From the NCBI GenBank assembly GCA_002705465.1, contig PAGS01000043.1, positions 1 through 10,378 on the forward strand: 10,378 nt of DNA. The letters run 5' to 3'. Positions 1-7,064 of this stretch are shown piece after piece. Position 1 is the first letter of the stretch. Each line of letters starts with the position of its first letter. Origin of the DNA: Halieaceae bacterium (GTDB taxonomy: Bacteria; Pseudomonadota; Gammaproteobacteria; Pseudomonadales; Halieaceae). The translations under genes were made by a program, and so were the position numbers. Under the pieces are notes generated by a model, which was not told the DNA's origin, did not search any database, and saw only the letters and a list, made by a program, of their open reading frames with translations.

Positions 1-39
1 GGATAGCGATTCTGTGAAACGCCCCCGGGCGGTGGCATG

Positions 40-2106
40 TCACGCGTCGGATGCGGCGCCGTCGTGCGCCGCATTGGTGTCTTCGCCATGTGCCGGCGTG
101 TTGTTTTCCGGTTTGGGCTCTTTCGGTGGCTTCAGTCCGCAGCCGTCAACCAAAGAGAACTGTGCCAGGAAGTCCTGGTCTGCCGGCGCGCCGACAAACT
201 CCACCTCAACGCTCTGCAAAAGCTGAAAACGGCGAGTGGTGCTCGTTAGGCTCATCGTCCATTTATCGAAGCTGAATTTTTCGCTGTCCGGGCGCAAATC
301 CACCAAACCCTCGAGCCCGGTGTCGGTGAGTTTTACGGTGAAGCCCGAGCTACTGATGTGGCTCACCATACCGGAAAAGCGGGTTTGGCCGCTCGCCTTG
401 AGTTTATGGAGGTACTTCGCCACGAGGCGACGATCTGCGGCAGCGATGGCCTCTCGACTGCGCGCCATCGCACGGGTGATTTCGGGCAGCTGTTCCACCG
501 GGTAGCGGGCGGTCGTGTCACCGGATAAACAGCCAGCAATCTGAAGGTGCACAAAAAAATCGAGTGCCTTGCGCAACGGGGAGGTGAAGTTGGTGTAGGC
601 GGCGGTGGCAAGCCCCATGTGGGGCCCCGCTTGATCGCTGAGCAGAGCGCGTGACAAAAGCCGGTTAACCATCTCTCTCAGTGGCAGAGTGTGCTCACCC
701 TGGCCCAAGTCTGCAAGCACCGCCCGGTAGCCCTCCAGCGTATCTAAAGCGGTGTCCTTGAGGTCGGCCCGGTGCTTCTCCAGAAAAACTTTAGCTTCCT
801 CCAAGCGGTCGGTGCGAAATCCCTGGTGCACCACAAAGGGCCCCGGTGCACCCTGATCACGAAGAAACTCGGCGGCACATTTGTTGGCGGCGATCATGCA
901 CTCCTCAACCAAATGCTGGGACGCGAGTTTCTCGTAGCTGTCGATCTCGGCGATTTGTTTGTCATCCCCCAGCATCCACCGATACTCGCGACGTTCCTCC
1001 ATCACCAGCTCGCGTTGCTCGCGTCGCTCGCGCAGCGTTCGATACACCTGCACCAGCGCTTCTAACGGGTTGGCATGTGCAATCAAATCGTCGCTGTTGC
1101 CCGTGACGTAGCGATCGACCGCCGCGTAGGCCAGCTTCGCGCGAGAGCGAACAACCGCCCTATGGAAAGCGAAGCTCTCGATTTCTCCTGAATCCAGCAC
1201 CTGCATCTGGCAGACGATGGCTGGCCGCGGGGTGTCCTCTGCCAGCGCGCAGAGGCCCTGGGTAATCGCTTCGGGCAGCATCGGGGTGACGTCGCCATGG
1301 AAGTAAACCGAGGCGCCGCGCTGGGCGAGCAGGCTCGGCAGGTTCTCCACGCCCGCGAGATAAGCGGTGGGGTCAGCGACTGCAACCGAAAGCTGCCAAC
1401 CGTTGGTGGTGACTTCAGCATGGAGCGCGTCGTCTATATCCACGGTGCGAGCGGCGTCAATCGACACGAAGGACAGCCCCGTCAAATCGAGCCGTGAGCT
1501 ATCTTCGAGGGGGTTCTGTGCTGACGCGGCGTCAATCAGGGGCTGGGCGGACTTTTCAGTCCAGACCTCGGCCAGGCCAGCGCGCGCAGCGCAATACTGG
1601 TTTTCAACGCCGGGCGTCTGATCATCACCTAAACGCGAGAGCACTTTTGCCGAGGGTTTGCCATCTTTGATGGGGTGTCGCAGTAGCGCGCAGGTCGCCA
1701 AGTCTCCCGGGGAGACGCCATTGCGAGCGTGGGGAGGAATAAACAACCAGCGCGAGAGACCTGTCAGATCCGGCACCACAAACACGGCGCTGCCCTTTTG
1801 AACGATCTGCCCAACGAACTGATCCAGGCTCGTCTCGATCAGGCGCTCCACCTCCGCCACGGTGCGGCCCGGTTTTTCTGCCTTCCCTTTTTTTGTCGTC
1901 GCCGGTCGGATGCAAATCGCCACTTTGTCACCGGGCAGGACTTTGAGCATTTCCTCCGGCGGGATAAAAATCTCGCGGCCATCAGCGGTGACGGCAAAGC
2001 CGTAACGATGCTGGGTTCCTTTGACGGTGGCATCGACGCGCTCATTCTGTGCCTCGAGCTCCTCACGGAGGCCCTTGAGCTGCGCCATCGCGTTGCGATC
2101 GAGCAT
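40..2106 (-). CDS. RNase II/R-family (VacB-type) 3'-5' exoribonuclease
   Basis: Predicted processive hydrolytic 3'-5' exoribonuclease of the RNB superfamily, acting on single-stranded RNA in the cytoplasm. The 688-residue protein begins with cold-shock-like OB folds (about residues 25-170). The RNB catalytic core follows, with the four metal-binding acidic residues D217, D223, D225 and D226 in the same spacing as D201/D207/D209/D210 of E. coli RNase II. A conserved FTSPLRK motif carries the catalytic-site arginine. A C-terminal S1 domain (about 590-660) reads SGMVSHISSSGFTVKL. The length lies between RNase II (about 640) and RNase R (about 810), and the long basic tail of RNase R is absent, so I do not assign rnb or rnr. 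The start at 2106 (MLDRN) is chosen on family resemblance; an AGGAG lies 12 nt upstream, which is long. An ATG at 2148 preceded by GGTG would add 14 residues and is a real alternative. Its products would feed Orn, encoded downstream. Confidence 0.93.
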   Translation of the reverse strand: MLDRNAMAQLKGLREELEAQNERVDATVKGTQHRYGFAVTADGREIFIPPEEMLKVLPGDKVAICIRPATTKKGKAEKPGRTVAEVERLIETSLDQFVGQIVQKGSAVFVVPDLTGLSRWLFIPPHARNGVSPGDLATCALLRHPIKDGKPSAKVLSRLGDDQTPGVENQYCAARAGLAEVWTEKSAQPLIDAASAQNPLEDSSRLDLTGLSFVSIDAARTVDIDDALHAEVTTNGWQLSVAVADPTAYLAGVENLPSLLAQRGASVYFHGDVTPMLPEAITQGLCALAEDTPRPAIVCQMQVLDSGEIESFAFHRAVVRSRAKLAYAAVDRYVTGNSDDLIAHANPLEALVQVYRTLRERREQRELVMEERREYRWMLGDDKQIAEIDSYEKLASQHLVEECMIAANKCAAEFLRDQGAPGPFVVHQGFRTDRLEEAKVFLEKHRADLKDTALDTLEGYRAVLADLGQGEHTLPLREMVNRLLSRALLSDQAGPHMGLATAAYTNFTSPLRKALDFFVHLQIAGCLSGDTTARYPVEQLPEITRAMARSREAIAAADRRLVAKYLHKLKASGQTRFSGMVSHISSSGFTVKLTDTGLEGLVDLRPDSEKFSFDKWTMSLTSTTRRFQLLQSVEVEFVGAPADQDFLAQFSLVDGCGLKPPKEPKPENNTPAHGEDTNAAHDGAASDA

Positions 2107-2182
2107 AGCCGGTATCGGCTCCTGATATGTCCATGCCGGGCACGCCATGGGCCATCACCGGCCTGATGTCGTCCCGTGTAGA

Positions 2183-2208
2183 CCCGCGATGCTATCGAAC
2201 TTCGCGGG
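2183..2208. repeat. Perfect 7-bp inverted repeat overlapping the RNase promoter -10
   Basis: CCCGCGA (2183-2189) and TCGCGGG (2202-2208) form a perfect inverted repeat separated by 12 nt. It occupies the space around and just upstream of the proposed -10 box of the RNase gene. It could be an operator half-site pair for a dimeric regulator; the regulator cannot be named, and chance is possible in GC-rich DNA. Confidence 0.4.
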
Positions 2209-2217
2209 CGCTGTCAG
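2189..2217 (-). promoter_or_regulatory. Sigma70-type promoter for the RNase II-family gene
   Basis: Read on the minus strand, CTGACA (2217-2212) and TAGCAT (2194-2189) are separated by exactly 17 nt. This matches the consensus -35 at 5 of 6 positions and -10 at 4 of 6, keeping the most conserved T1, A2 and T6. Transcription would start near 2182, giving a leader of about 75 nt to the ATG at 2106. The call is from pattern only. Confidence 0.55.
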
Positions 2218-2250
2218 AAAAGACTGTTTCACCCTTTTTGCGTTAAGTCG

Positions 2251-2279
2251 TTGACAGCGTTGCGCCACAACGGTTTACT
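2251..2279 (+). promoter_or_regulatory. Sigma70-type promoter for the phoH-family gene
   Basis: A perfect TTGACA (2251-2256) is followed after exactly 17 nt by TTTACT (2274-2279), a good -10 variant. Transcription would begin near 2286, leaving a leader of about 205 nt before the ATG at 2491. A second -10-like TAAACT lies at 2407-2412 without a recognisable -35, so a shorter transcript is also possible. The -35 box lies back-to-back with that of the divergent RNase promoter, 33 bp away. Confidence 0.65.
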
Positions 2280-2285
2280 GAACGT

Positions 2286-2490
2286 GCTCGAAATTTGGAG
2301 AGTAGGACACGTCTGTGCCCAATCGAGCTGGCCTGTCGGGGCCGCTAGAGCAGACTTTTCATGGCGCCACGCCAGCGTCCCGGATCTCGCACCCCAAAAT
2401 TTTGCCTAAACTGCCCGTGACATGTGCCTTATGCGGCGCGACGCCGCGCGCCCACGCTTTACTTTTTACTTTGGCTCCCGAGGAGGATTC
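2286..2490 (+). other. Long untranslated leader of the phoH-family gene with small hairpins
   Basis: No gene is recognised in this stretch. It can form several compact hairpins. At 2326-2346, AGC + GGCC pairs with GGCC + GCT with one bulged T and a TGTCGG loop. At 2433-2447, GCGGCG pairs with CGCCGC around a CGA loop. The latter is followed after 9 nt by a T-rich but interrupted stretch (2457-2471), so it is not a clean intrinsic terminator. A GTG-initiated reading frame at 2315-2500 crosses the phoH start but has no coding hallmarks. No known riboswitch class is recognised by eye. Confidence 0.3.
2481..2486 (+). promoter_or_regulatory. Shine-Dalgarno that fixes the phoH-family start
   Basis: A full AGGAGG lies 4 nt before the ATG at 2491. 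It supports this start over the in-frame upstream ATG at 2422, which would add 23 residues unlike the family. Confidence 0.8.
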
Positions 2491-3930
2491 ATGCCGTTGA
2501 CTGCAGCCGAGACCCACGAAGTCACTCAGCTCGAAACTGCAAACCGGAAGATTTACGTCTTGGATACCAACGTACTGTTGCATGACCCCACTGCCGTAAC
2601 GGCCTTCGCCGAGCATCACGTGGTGATCCCCATGACCGTTCTTGAAGAACTCGATCACATCAAGGATCGACGTGACAAAAGCGTGAGCCGCGAAGCGCGC
2701 ATAGCGATTCAACTCATAGACAAAGTGGTGGGCACTGCGTCGCCTCGCGAGATACAGAGCGGAGTGGAAATCCCGGGTTCCAATCTCGATGAGCACCGGT
2801 TAGGTACGCTAGCCATCTTTCCCGATCAGTTAATTGCCGATGACGCTGAGGTGCCCTTCCTCAATACCAACGAAGATCAGGCAAACGACAACCGCATCAT
2901 CAACGTGGCCCTGCGCTTGAGTGCTGACTTCCCCGGCGCATTTGTGTGTCTCGTGACGAAAGACATCAACATGCGCATCAAAGCGAAAGGCTCGGGGCTG
3001 AAGCATGTGGAGGATTATCGGCACGACCGCGTGCTCGATGACATCGATCTGCTTTCCACCGGCTATGAGTGCTTTGCGGGGGACTTTTGGTCAAGCATCG
3101 AGCAGGTCGATACGGTGCGCGAGGGGAGCCTCACCTTACATCGTATTCCCCGCTCTGAGCTGCCCCACGCTTACCCAAATCAGTTTGTCTACGATGAGCA
3201 GGACTTCATTGCCTATGTGGATCAGGTGGATGATCAGTATGTGTATCTGGCCGTCGACAGCCGCGACCACCTGATGAACCAGCGCTTCTGGGGGCTTGCG
3301 CCGCGCAATCTGGAGCAGGCCATGGCGATGCGGCTGCTCGACAGTGAAGATGTCGACATGACGGTGCTGACGGGTCCTGCGGGCTCCGGCAAAACCCTGC
3401 TGGCGCTGGCCTACGGGCTGCACGCCATACTCGAGCAGCGCAAGTACAACAAGTTGATTGTGGCGCGCTCCACGCCGCCCATCGCCGAGGAAATTGGTTT
3501 TCTGCCGGGTACCGAGGAAGAAAAAATGGCGCCCTGGCTGGCCGCTTTTGACGATAATCTGGAGATACTGCACGGCGCGGATGAGTGCTCGAATGGCAGC
3601 ATCGAGTACGTGAAGGAGCGCGCCAACATTCAGTTCAAATCACTGAACTTTATGCGCGGGCGGTCCTTCAACGGAGCCTACATTGTGATCGATGAGGCGC
3701 AGGGGCTGACACAGTTTCAGCTGAAGTCGATTATCAGCCGGGTGGGTGCGGACTCAAAGCTGGTTGTTTTGGGCAACCTTGCCCAGATCGACAACAAATA
3801 TATCTCCCCACTGACATCAGGCCTGACGTATCTGGTCGAGAAGATCAAGCAGTACCCTCATGCCGGTGTCATGCATGTCAACGGCATTGTGCGGTCTCGT
3901 CTGGCAGCGTTTGCCGAAGAGAATTTGTAA
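2491..3930 (+). CDS. PIN domain + PhoH-family ATPase (YlaK/PhoH2 type)
   Basis: A cytoplasmic fusion of an N-terminal PIN nuclease domain and a C-terminal PhoH P-loop ATPase, 479 residues. This is the standard length and architecture of the YlaK/PhoH2 group. The PIN domain (about 20-150) opens with KIYVLDTNVLLHD, whose D25 is the first metal ligand, followed by the acidic EELDHIKD segment. The ATPase (about 270-475) has Walker A GPAGSGKT at 295-302 and Walker B VIDEAQ with D401 and E402. Mycobacterial PhoH2 proteins of this architecture have been reported to unwind and cleave RNA, so a role in RNA metabolism is likely, but the physiological substrate is not known. The name PhoH reflects an E. 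coli homologue under phosphate control; no Pho box was recognised here. It is divergent from the RNase gene and convergent with the next gene. Confidence 0.95.
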   Translation: MPLTAAETHEVTQLETANRKIYVLDTNVLLHDPTAVTAFAEHHVVIPMTVLEELDHIKDRRDKSVSREARIAIQLIDKVVGTASPREIQSGVEIPGSNLDEHRLGTLAIFPDQLIADDAEVPFLNTNEDQANDNRIINVALRLSADFPGAFVCLVTKDINMRIKAKGSGLKHVEDYRHDRVLDDIDLLSTGYECFAGDFWSSIEQVDTVREGSLTLHRIPRSELPHAYPNQFVYDEQDFIAYVDQVDDQYVYLAVDSRDHLMNQRFWGLAPRNLEQAMAMRLLDSEDVDMTVLTGPAGSGKTLLALAYGLHAILEQRKYNKLIVARSTPPIAEEIGFLPGTEEEKMAPWLAAFDDNLEILHGADECSNGSIEYVKERANIQFKSLNFMRGRSFNGAYIVIDEAQGLTQFQLKSIISRVGADSKLVVLGNLAQIDNKYISPLTSGLTYLVEKIKQYPHAGVMHVNGIVRSRLAAFAEENL

Positions 3931-4002
3931 TCGGCGCACCGGTTGAGAGGCGTGGGCTGATAAGGTGTGCCGGGTAAAAGCGGCGCCGACTGGTTGCCCA
4001 GT
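3931..4002. repeat. Inverted repeats between convergent genes
   Basis: The gap between the two converging stop codons holds a perfect 7-bp inverted repeat, TCGGCGC (3931-3937) with GCGCCGA (3983-3989). A small hairpin also lies at 3989-4002 (ACTGG, TTGC loop, CCAGT). Neither is followed by a U-run on either strand. A bidirectional terminator is possible by position, but the sequence does not look like a classic intrinsic one. Confidence 0.25.
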
Positions 4003-4010
4003 GTTGCGGG

Positions 4011-5096
4011 TCAGCGAATCTGGCGCTCCACTGTCTCGCCGGCGTCATCAAAAAGCAGGAACTCGAGCCGAAGCTCAATTTTCCAGGCGCCCTCGCGGTC
4101 GAAGTAAGGCTCATCGATTCGCCAGTTATAGCTGGGTTCGATCTCCCAAAACAGGTAGTCCTTGACTGCCTGCCTGCGCAGTCTCATGCCTACGCGGTAG
4201 TTTTTGACATAGGCATAGGGCTCCGTTTGGCCTTCGGCGCCGACATACACCCAGGTGGCGCCCACCCGGCCGCTATCACCCTGCCAGCCTCTGGCGTAGG
4301 AGAAATTGGTCGACCACTCGTTACCCTCGGTTTCCTCTCCGTAAAGCATGCGCGTGTAGGCGCGCACTAGCTGGCGGTCGCCGAGCGCCTTGTCCAGCAC
4401 AAGACGGGAGGTGCCATAGGCACCGTCGCCAAGATCGTAAATGAAACGCTGGGTGAAACGGAAATTCAGATCCTCGGCGAGGGCATTTTCATAAACGTAT
4501 TTGACCCCCGGTTTTGGGCCCGAGCTACCAAAGCCCACGGTGAGGTCAAACCGATGCTTGCTGACTTCCCGTGGTCCCACCTGATACTGGAGCCCGATGC
4601 GGTCCTCCGCGCGGTCTTCTGCGCCTTCACTGCCAAAGCCATCCATATCCTCGCCGCGAAACACCAGGTCCAATCGCTTGGAAATTTGCGGCAGGCTGAC
4701 CTTTCCACCCAGACGAAGCTTGAATTCGTTATCGAGGCGTTGGTCCCAGTCATAGATGGTCCGCAGTCGGAGTCGGGACTCGGCCTGTTCAAGGTCGCGC
4801 TCGTCGTTTCCGAAAAAATTATCGACCCATTGGGTCATCTCGTTCGCCTTTAGCGCGGCGTACCCCTGTCCAGAATCGATCCATCCTTTGTCTTCGGGTT
4901 CAACCACCTCGTCGGCGATGCCTTCACCGTCGCTGGGTAAGGCGTTGGATTGTGTCTCTAGCGAGGCTTCCGGAGCGGAACCCGCGTCCTCGTTTGCGTC
5001 GTCGCTCTGCGCCGCCAAGGGGCCTGTAGCGAGGCCCACTATCAGGGCTAAAACGAAGTCAACAAAACGTGTTGTACGCTGCCGTCGCAGAGTCAT
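4011..5096 (-). CDS. Unrecognised secreted protein, probable outer-membrane beta-barrel
   Basis: I do not recognise this 361-residue family. The N-terminus is a clear Sec signal peptide: arginines at residues 4, 5, 7 and 10, a hydrophobic core at about 11-25, and a likely cleavage after LAA at 29, just before Q30. An acidic, Ser/Ala-rich low-complexity linker follows to about residue 70. The remainder shows many short alternating polar/aromatic strands (for example HRFDLTVGFG, NFRFTQRFIYDL, EWSTNFSYARGW, WKIELRLEFLLF) joined by charged turns, as in transmembrane beta-barrels. The last strand is followed by a tail of roughly a dozen residues, so there is no terminal aromatic. The start has no convincing Shine-Dalgarno. 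It stands alone between the phoH-family gene (convergent) and psd (divergent), so the context gives no function. A long opposite-strand frame over its 5' half is only an upstream extension of the psd frame. Confidence 0.8.
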   Translation of the reverse strand: MTLRRQRTTRFVDFVLALIVGLATGPLAAQSDDANEDAGSAPEASLETQSNALPSDGEGIADEVVEPEDKGWIDSGQGYAALKANEMTQWVDNFFGNDERDLEQAESRLRLRTIYDWDQRLDNEFKLRLGGKVSLPQISKRLDLVFRGEDMDGFGSEGAEDRAEDRIGLQYQVGPREVSKHRFDLTVGFGSSGPKPGVKYVYENALAEDLNFRFTQRFIYDLGDGAYGTSRLVLDKALGDRQLVRAYTRMLYGEETEGNEWSTNFSYARGWQGDSGRVGATWVYVGAEGQTEPYAYVKNYRVGMRLRRQAVKDYLFWEIEPSYNWRIDEPYFDREGAWKIELRLEFLLFDDAGETVERQIR

Positions 5097-5136
5097 GACA
5101 GGTATCCAGAACCGAAAGATAAAGCCGTCGCTAGGT

Positions 5137-5142
5137 TACACT
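5137..5142 (+). promoter_or_regulatory. -10-like box exactly 6 nt before the psd start
   Basis: TACACT, a -10 variant, is followed by six bases and then the psd ATG at 5149. That places the expected transcription start at or next to the A of ATG. No purine-rich Shine-Dalgarno lies at usable spacing (AGG at 5133 is 13 nt away). No good -35 hexamer is seen at 16-18 nt, so confidence is limited. Confidence 0.4.
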
Positions 5143-5148
5143 ACCGTT

Positions 5149-5979
5149 ATGGAATCTGTAATGACTGCCTTACAGGCGATTCTACCGCAGCATCTGCTCT
5201 CGAGGCTGGTAGGTCGACTCGCCCAGCTCGAGCAACCGATGTGGCTCAAGAATGCGCTGATACGCGCGTTCATGTCTCGATACGAGATTGATCTCACTGA
5301 GGCGACCTGTTCATCGGCGGAGGATTTTCCGCATTTCAACGCTTTTTTTACCCGATCGCTTCGAGAGGGCATGAGGCCATTGGCCGCAAGCCAGTGGTGT
5401 CACCCCGCCGACGGTGTACTCAGCCAACGAGGTGCCATCGCGGCCTCCGAGTTGTTGCAGGCCAAGGGGCGCACCTACAGCGTGCAGCAGTTACTGGCAG
5501 GCACTGCAGAGGAGGCGGACCGCTATGCCCAGGGGAGCTTTGCGACGACCTATCTCTCGCCGAGGGATTATCACCGAGTGCACATGCCCATCCGCGGACA
5601 TCTGGTCAAAACACGATACGTCCCGGGCGATCTGTTTTCTGTCAATGCTGCGACAGTGGAAAGGGTCGATGGCTTGCTGGCACGCAACGAGAGATTGGTC
5701 TGCTTTTTTGAAACCGAGCGCGGTGGTGTGGCGGTGGTGCTCGTCGGTGCCATGATTGTTGCGGGCATCGCTACGGTGTGGGGTGGACGCGAGCAGCCGG
5801 GCGGAGGCGAGATACGAGAGCAGACGTGGGCAGCTAATGAGGCACCACTGCTGGAGAAGGGGCAGGAGGTGGGGCGCTTTTTTCTGGGTTCAACGGTTGT
5901 GTTGGTGGCCGAGGCGTCAAATATGCCCTGGGCGAATGCGGCAGGCGATGCGGTCACCGTTCGCTCTGCGCTTGCCTAG
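5149..5979 (+). CDS. psd: Phosphatidylserine decarboxylase proenzyme
   Basis: Decarboxylates phosphatidylserine to phosphatidylethanolamine at the inner membrane, the last step of PE synthesis. The 276-residue proenzyme carries the self-cleavage motif LGST at 246-249. Cleavage before S248 would give the beta chain and a short alpha chain with an N-terminal pyruvoyl group. The supporting catalytic residues are visible: D88 in PADG, and H142 and H145 in the highly conserved LSPRDYHRVHMP block. Other family blocks such as VPGDLFSVN, LARNER and KGQEVGRF match E. coli Psd closely. The protein stops soon after the motif and lacks the acidic C-terminal tail of the E. coli enzyme. The start at 5149 (MESVM) is chosen because LQAILP then aligns with E. 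coli LQYILP at nearly the same distance from the N-terminus; the ATG at 5161 is an alternative. The frame stays open upstream to 4756, antisense to the neighbouring gene, which is not coding. It is convergent with rsgA at 29 bp. Confidence 0.96.
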   Translation: MESVMTALQAILPQHLLSRLVGRLAQLEQPMWLKNALIRAFMSRYEIDLTEATCSSAEDFPHFNAFFTRSLREGMRPLAASQWCHPADGVLSQRGAIAASELLQAKGRTYSVQQLLAGTAEEADRYAQGSFATTYLSPRDYHRVHMPIRGHLVKTRYVPGDLFSVNAATVERVDGLLARNERLVCFFETERGGVAVVLVGAMIVAGIATVWGGREQPGGGEIREQTWAANEAPLLEKGQEVGRFFLGSTVVLVAEASNMPWANAAGDAVTVRSALA

Positions 5980-6008
5980 CACTGCTATCTCCGCCCAATG
6001 TGGACGCG

Positions 6009-6965
6009 TCAGTCGTCCTGACTGAGACTCGCAACGATCTGTTGATAGCTTTGAAACCGCTCGCCTGAAATGACCCCTTGGGTCACCGCGTGCTGCAACG
6101 CGCAATCCGGTTCATCGCCATGCTGGCAGTCGCGGAACCGGCACTGCCCCAGATAGGGCCAGAACTCCCTGAACCCCTGTGCCACCGACCCAGCCGTCAC
6201 ATGGCTGAGACCAAAGTCCCTTACGCCGGGCGAATCGATCAGTCTTGCTCCCTCCGGCAAATGAAAAAGCTCCGCAGTTGTGGTCGTGTGGCGGCCTTTG
6301 TCAGCGACCTCCGAAAGTGCGCCGATCCGGATAGAGGCGTCGGGTAACAGTCGCTGGATAAGAGAGGATTTGCCGACGCCGGATTGGCCGACCAACACCA
6401 GCGTCTGCCCGTTGATCAGCGAATGCAGGTCACTCGCGTCGGCCTGGTTGCAGTGGGTCTCCAGCGTTCGATAACCCAGCGCTGCGTAGTGTTGCAGTTG
6501 ATCTCGCTGACTGGTGTCCACAAGCAGGTCTGCCTTGTTGAGAATCACCACGGGCTCGACATCGATGTGCTCCGCAGCGACCAGATACCGGTCGAGTAAC
6601 GCAGGCTGCGGCGCGGGCTCGGGTGCGAACACGATCAGCATCAAATCGATATTCGCGGCCACCGGCCGGAGGCGTCCCTGCAGATCCGGACGCTCCAGCA
6701 CGTTGCGCCGTGTGATGAGGGCGGTCACAACGCCTTTATTTTCTGTGGGCTCCCACAGCACCTCGTCTCCAGCCACCGGCGACTCCAGATGAGGGCGCAG
6801 ATGGCAGAGCAGTCGCTCGCCGGTCCGGCTCTCAATCAGGGCCTGCTTGCCATAGCGGGCAATGACAAGTCCGTGTTCATTGTCGTTCACTGCCTCTCCG
6901 TTCGAGTGCGACCGCTGCGCTTTTATGCGGCGGGCTTGTTGTTCGGTGAGGCGTCGCTTGGTCAT
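6009..6965 (-). CDS. rsgA: Small ribosomal subunit biogenesis GTPase RsgA
   Basis: A circularly permuted GTPase that checks late maturation of the 30S subunit and releases RbfA. The 318-residue protein has an N-terminal OB fold (about 30-100). The G motifs then appear in the permuted order that defines the family: G4 NKAD at 143-146, G1 GQSGVGKS at 193-200, a GRHTTT switch, then G3 DSPG at 244-247. The C-terminal zinc-binding knuckle is complete (C275, C280, H282, C288). The basic start MTKRRLTEQQARRIKAQ resembles the E. coli N-terminus, so upstream in-frame codons reaching 7172 are rejected. Two consecutive ATGs (6968 and 6965) are both possible starts. The gene is divergent from orn, as in E. 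coli, but convergent with psd, whereas in E. coli rsgA and psd are co-oriented. Confidence 0.97.
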   Translation of the reverse strand: MTKRRLTEQQARRIKAQRSHSNGEAVNDNEHGLVIARYGKQALIESRTGERLLCHLRPHLESPVAGDEVLWEPTENKGVVTALITRRNVLERPDLQGRLRPVAANIDLMLIVFAPEPAPQPALLDRYLVAAEHIDVEPVVILNKADLLVDTSQRDQLQHYAALGYRTLETHCNQADASDLHSLINGQTLVLVGQSGVGKSSLIQRLLPDASIRIGALSEVADKGRHTTTTAELFHLPEGARLIDSPGVRDFGLSHVTAGSVAQGFREFWPYLGQCRFRDCQHGDEPDCALQHAVTQGVISGERFQSYQQIVASLSQDD

Positions 6966-6971
6966 CATGAT

Positions 6972-6977
6972 ATTGTA
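6972..6977 (-). promoter_or_regulatory. -10-like box immediately upstream of the rsgA start
   Basis: On the minus strand TACAAT (5 of 6 matches to consensus) lies 3 nt before the first ATG and exactly 6 nt before the second ATG of rsgA. No Shine-Dalgarno is present at normal spacing and no good -35 is seen. If used, the transcript would begin at the second ATG. Confidence 0.4.
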
Positions 6978-7052
6978 TGCCAACCCGAGCAGGCTGGTGT
7001 GCATTGTCAGCCCTCGAACGCAACATGCCGCAGCACTGACCACAGGTGACGC

Positions 7053-7057
7053 AGGAG
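7053..7057 (+). promoter_or_regulatory. Shine-Dalgarno of orn
   Basis: AGGAG lies 7 nt before the ATG at 7065, ideal spacing, and fixes that start. It contrasts with the neighbouring rsgA, psd and tsaE starts, which lack such a site. Confidence 0.7.
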
Positions 7058-7064
7058 CACACAG

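Noticed and set aside
20..31. Short GC inverted repeat just downstream of the RNase gene as an intrinsic terminator
   Set aside because: The stem is only about 4 bp with a tiny loop, followed on the minus strand by TTT and then mixed sequence; too weak to call.
2362..2369. TGGCGCCA palindrome in the phoH leader as an operator
   Set aside because: A single 8-bp GC-rich palindrome is expected by chance at this base composition and has no repeat nearby.
2315..2500. Small GTG-started frame (61 codons) crossing the phoH start
   Set aside because: No convincing family resemblance, no attenuator-like codon run, only a modest AGGA upstream, and it overlaps the strong phoH Shine-Dalgarno.
4756..5148. 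Upstream in-frame extension of psd giving a 407-residue protein
   Set aside because: It lies antisense to the signal-peptide end of the neighbouring gene, has no Psd-family homology, and the E. coli N-terminus aligns from 5149.
5980..6008. Terminator between psd and rsgA
   Set aside because: The 29-bp gap contains no stem with a U-run on either strand.
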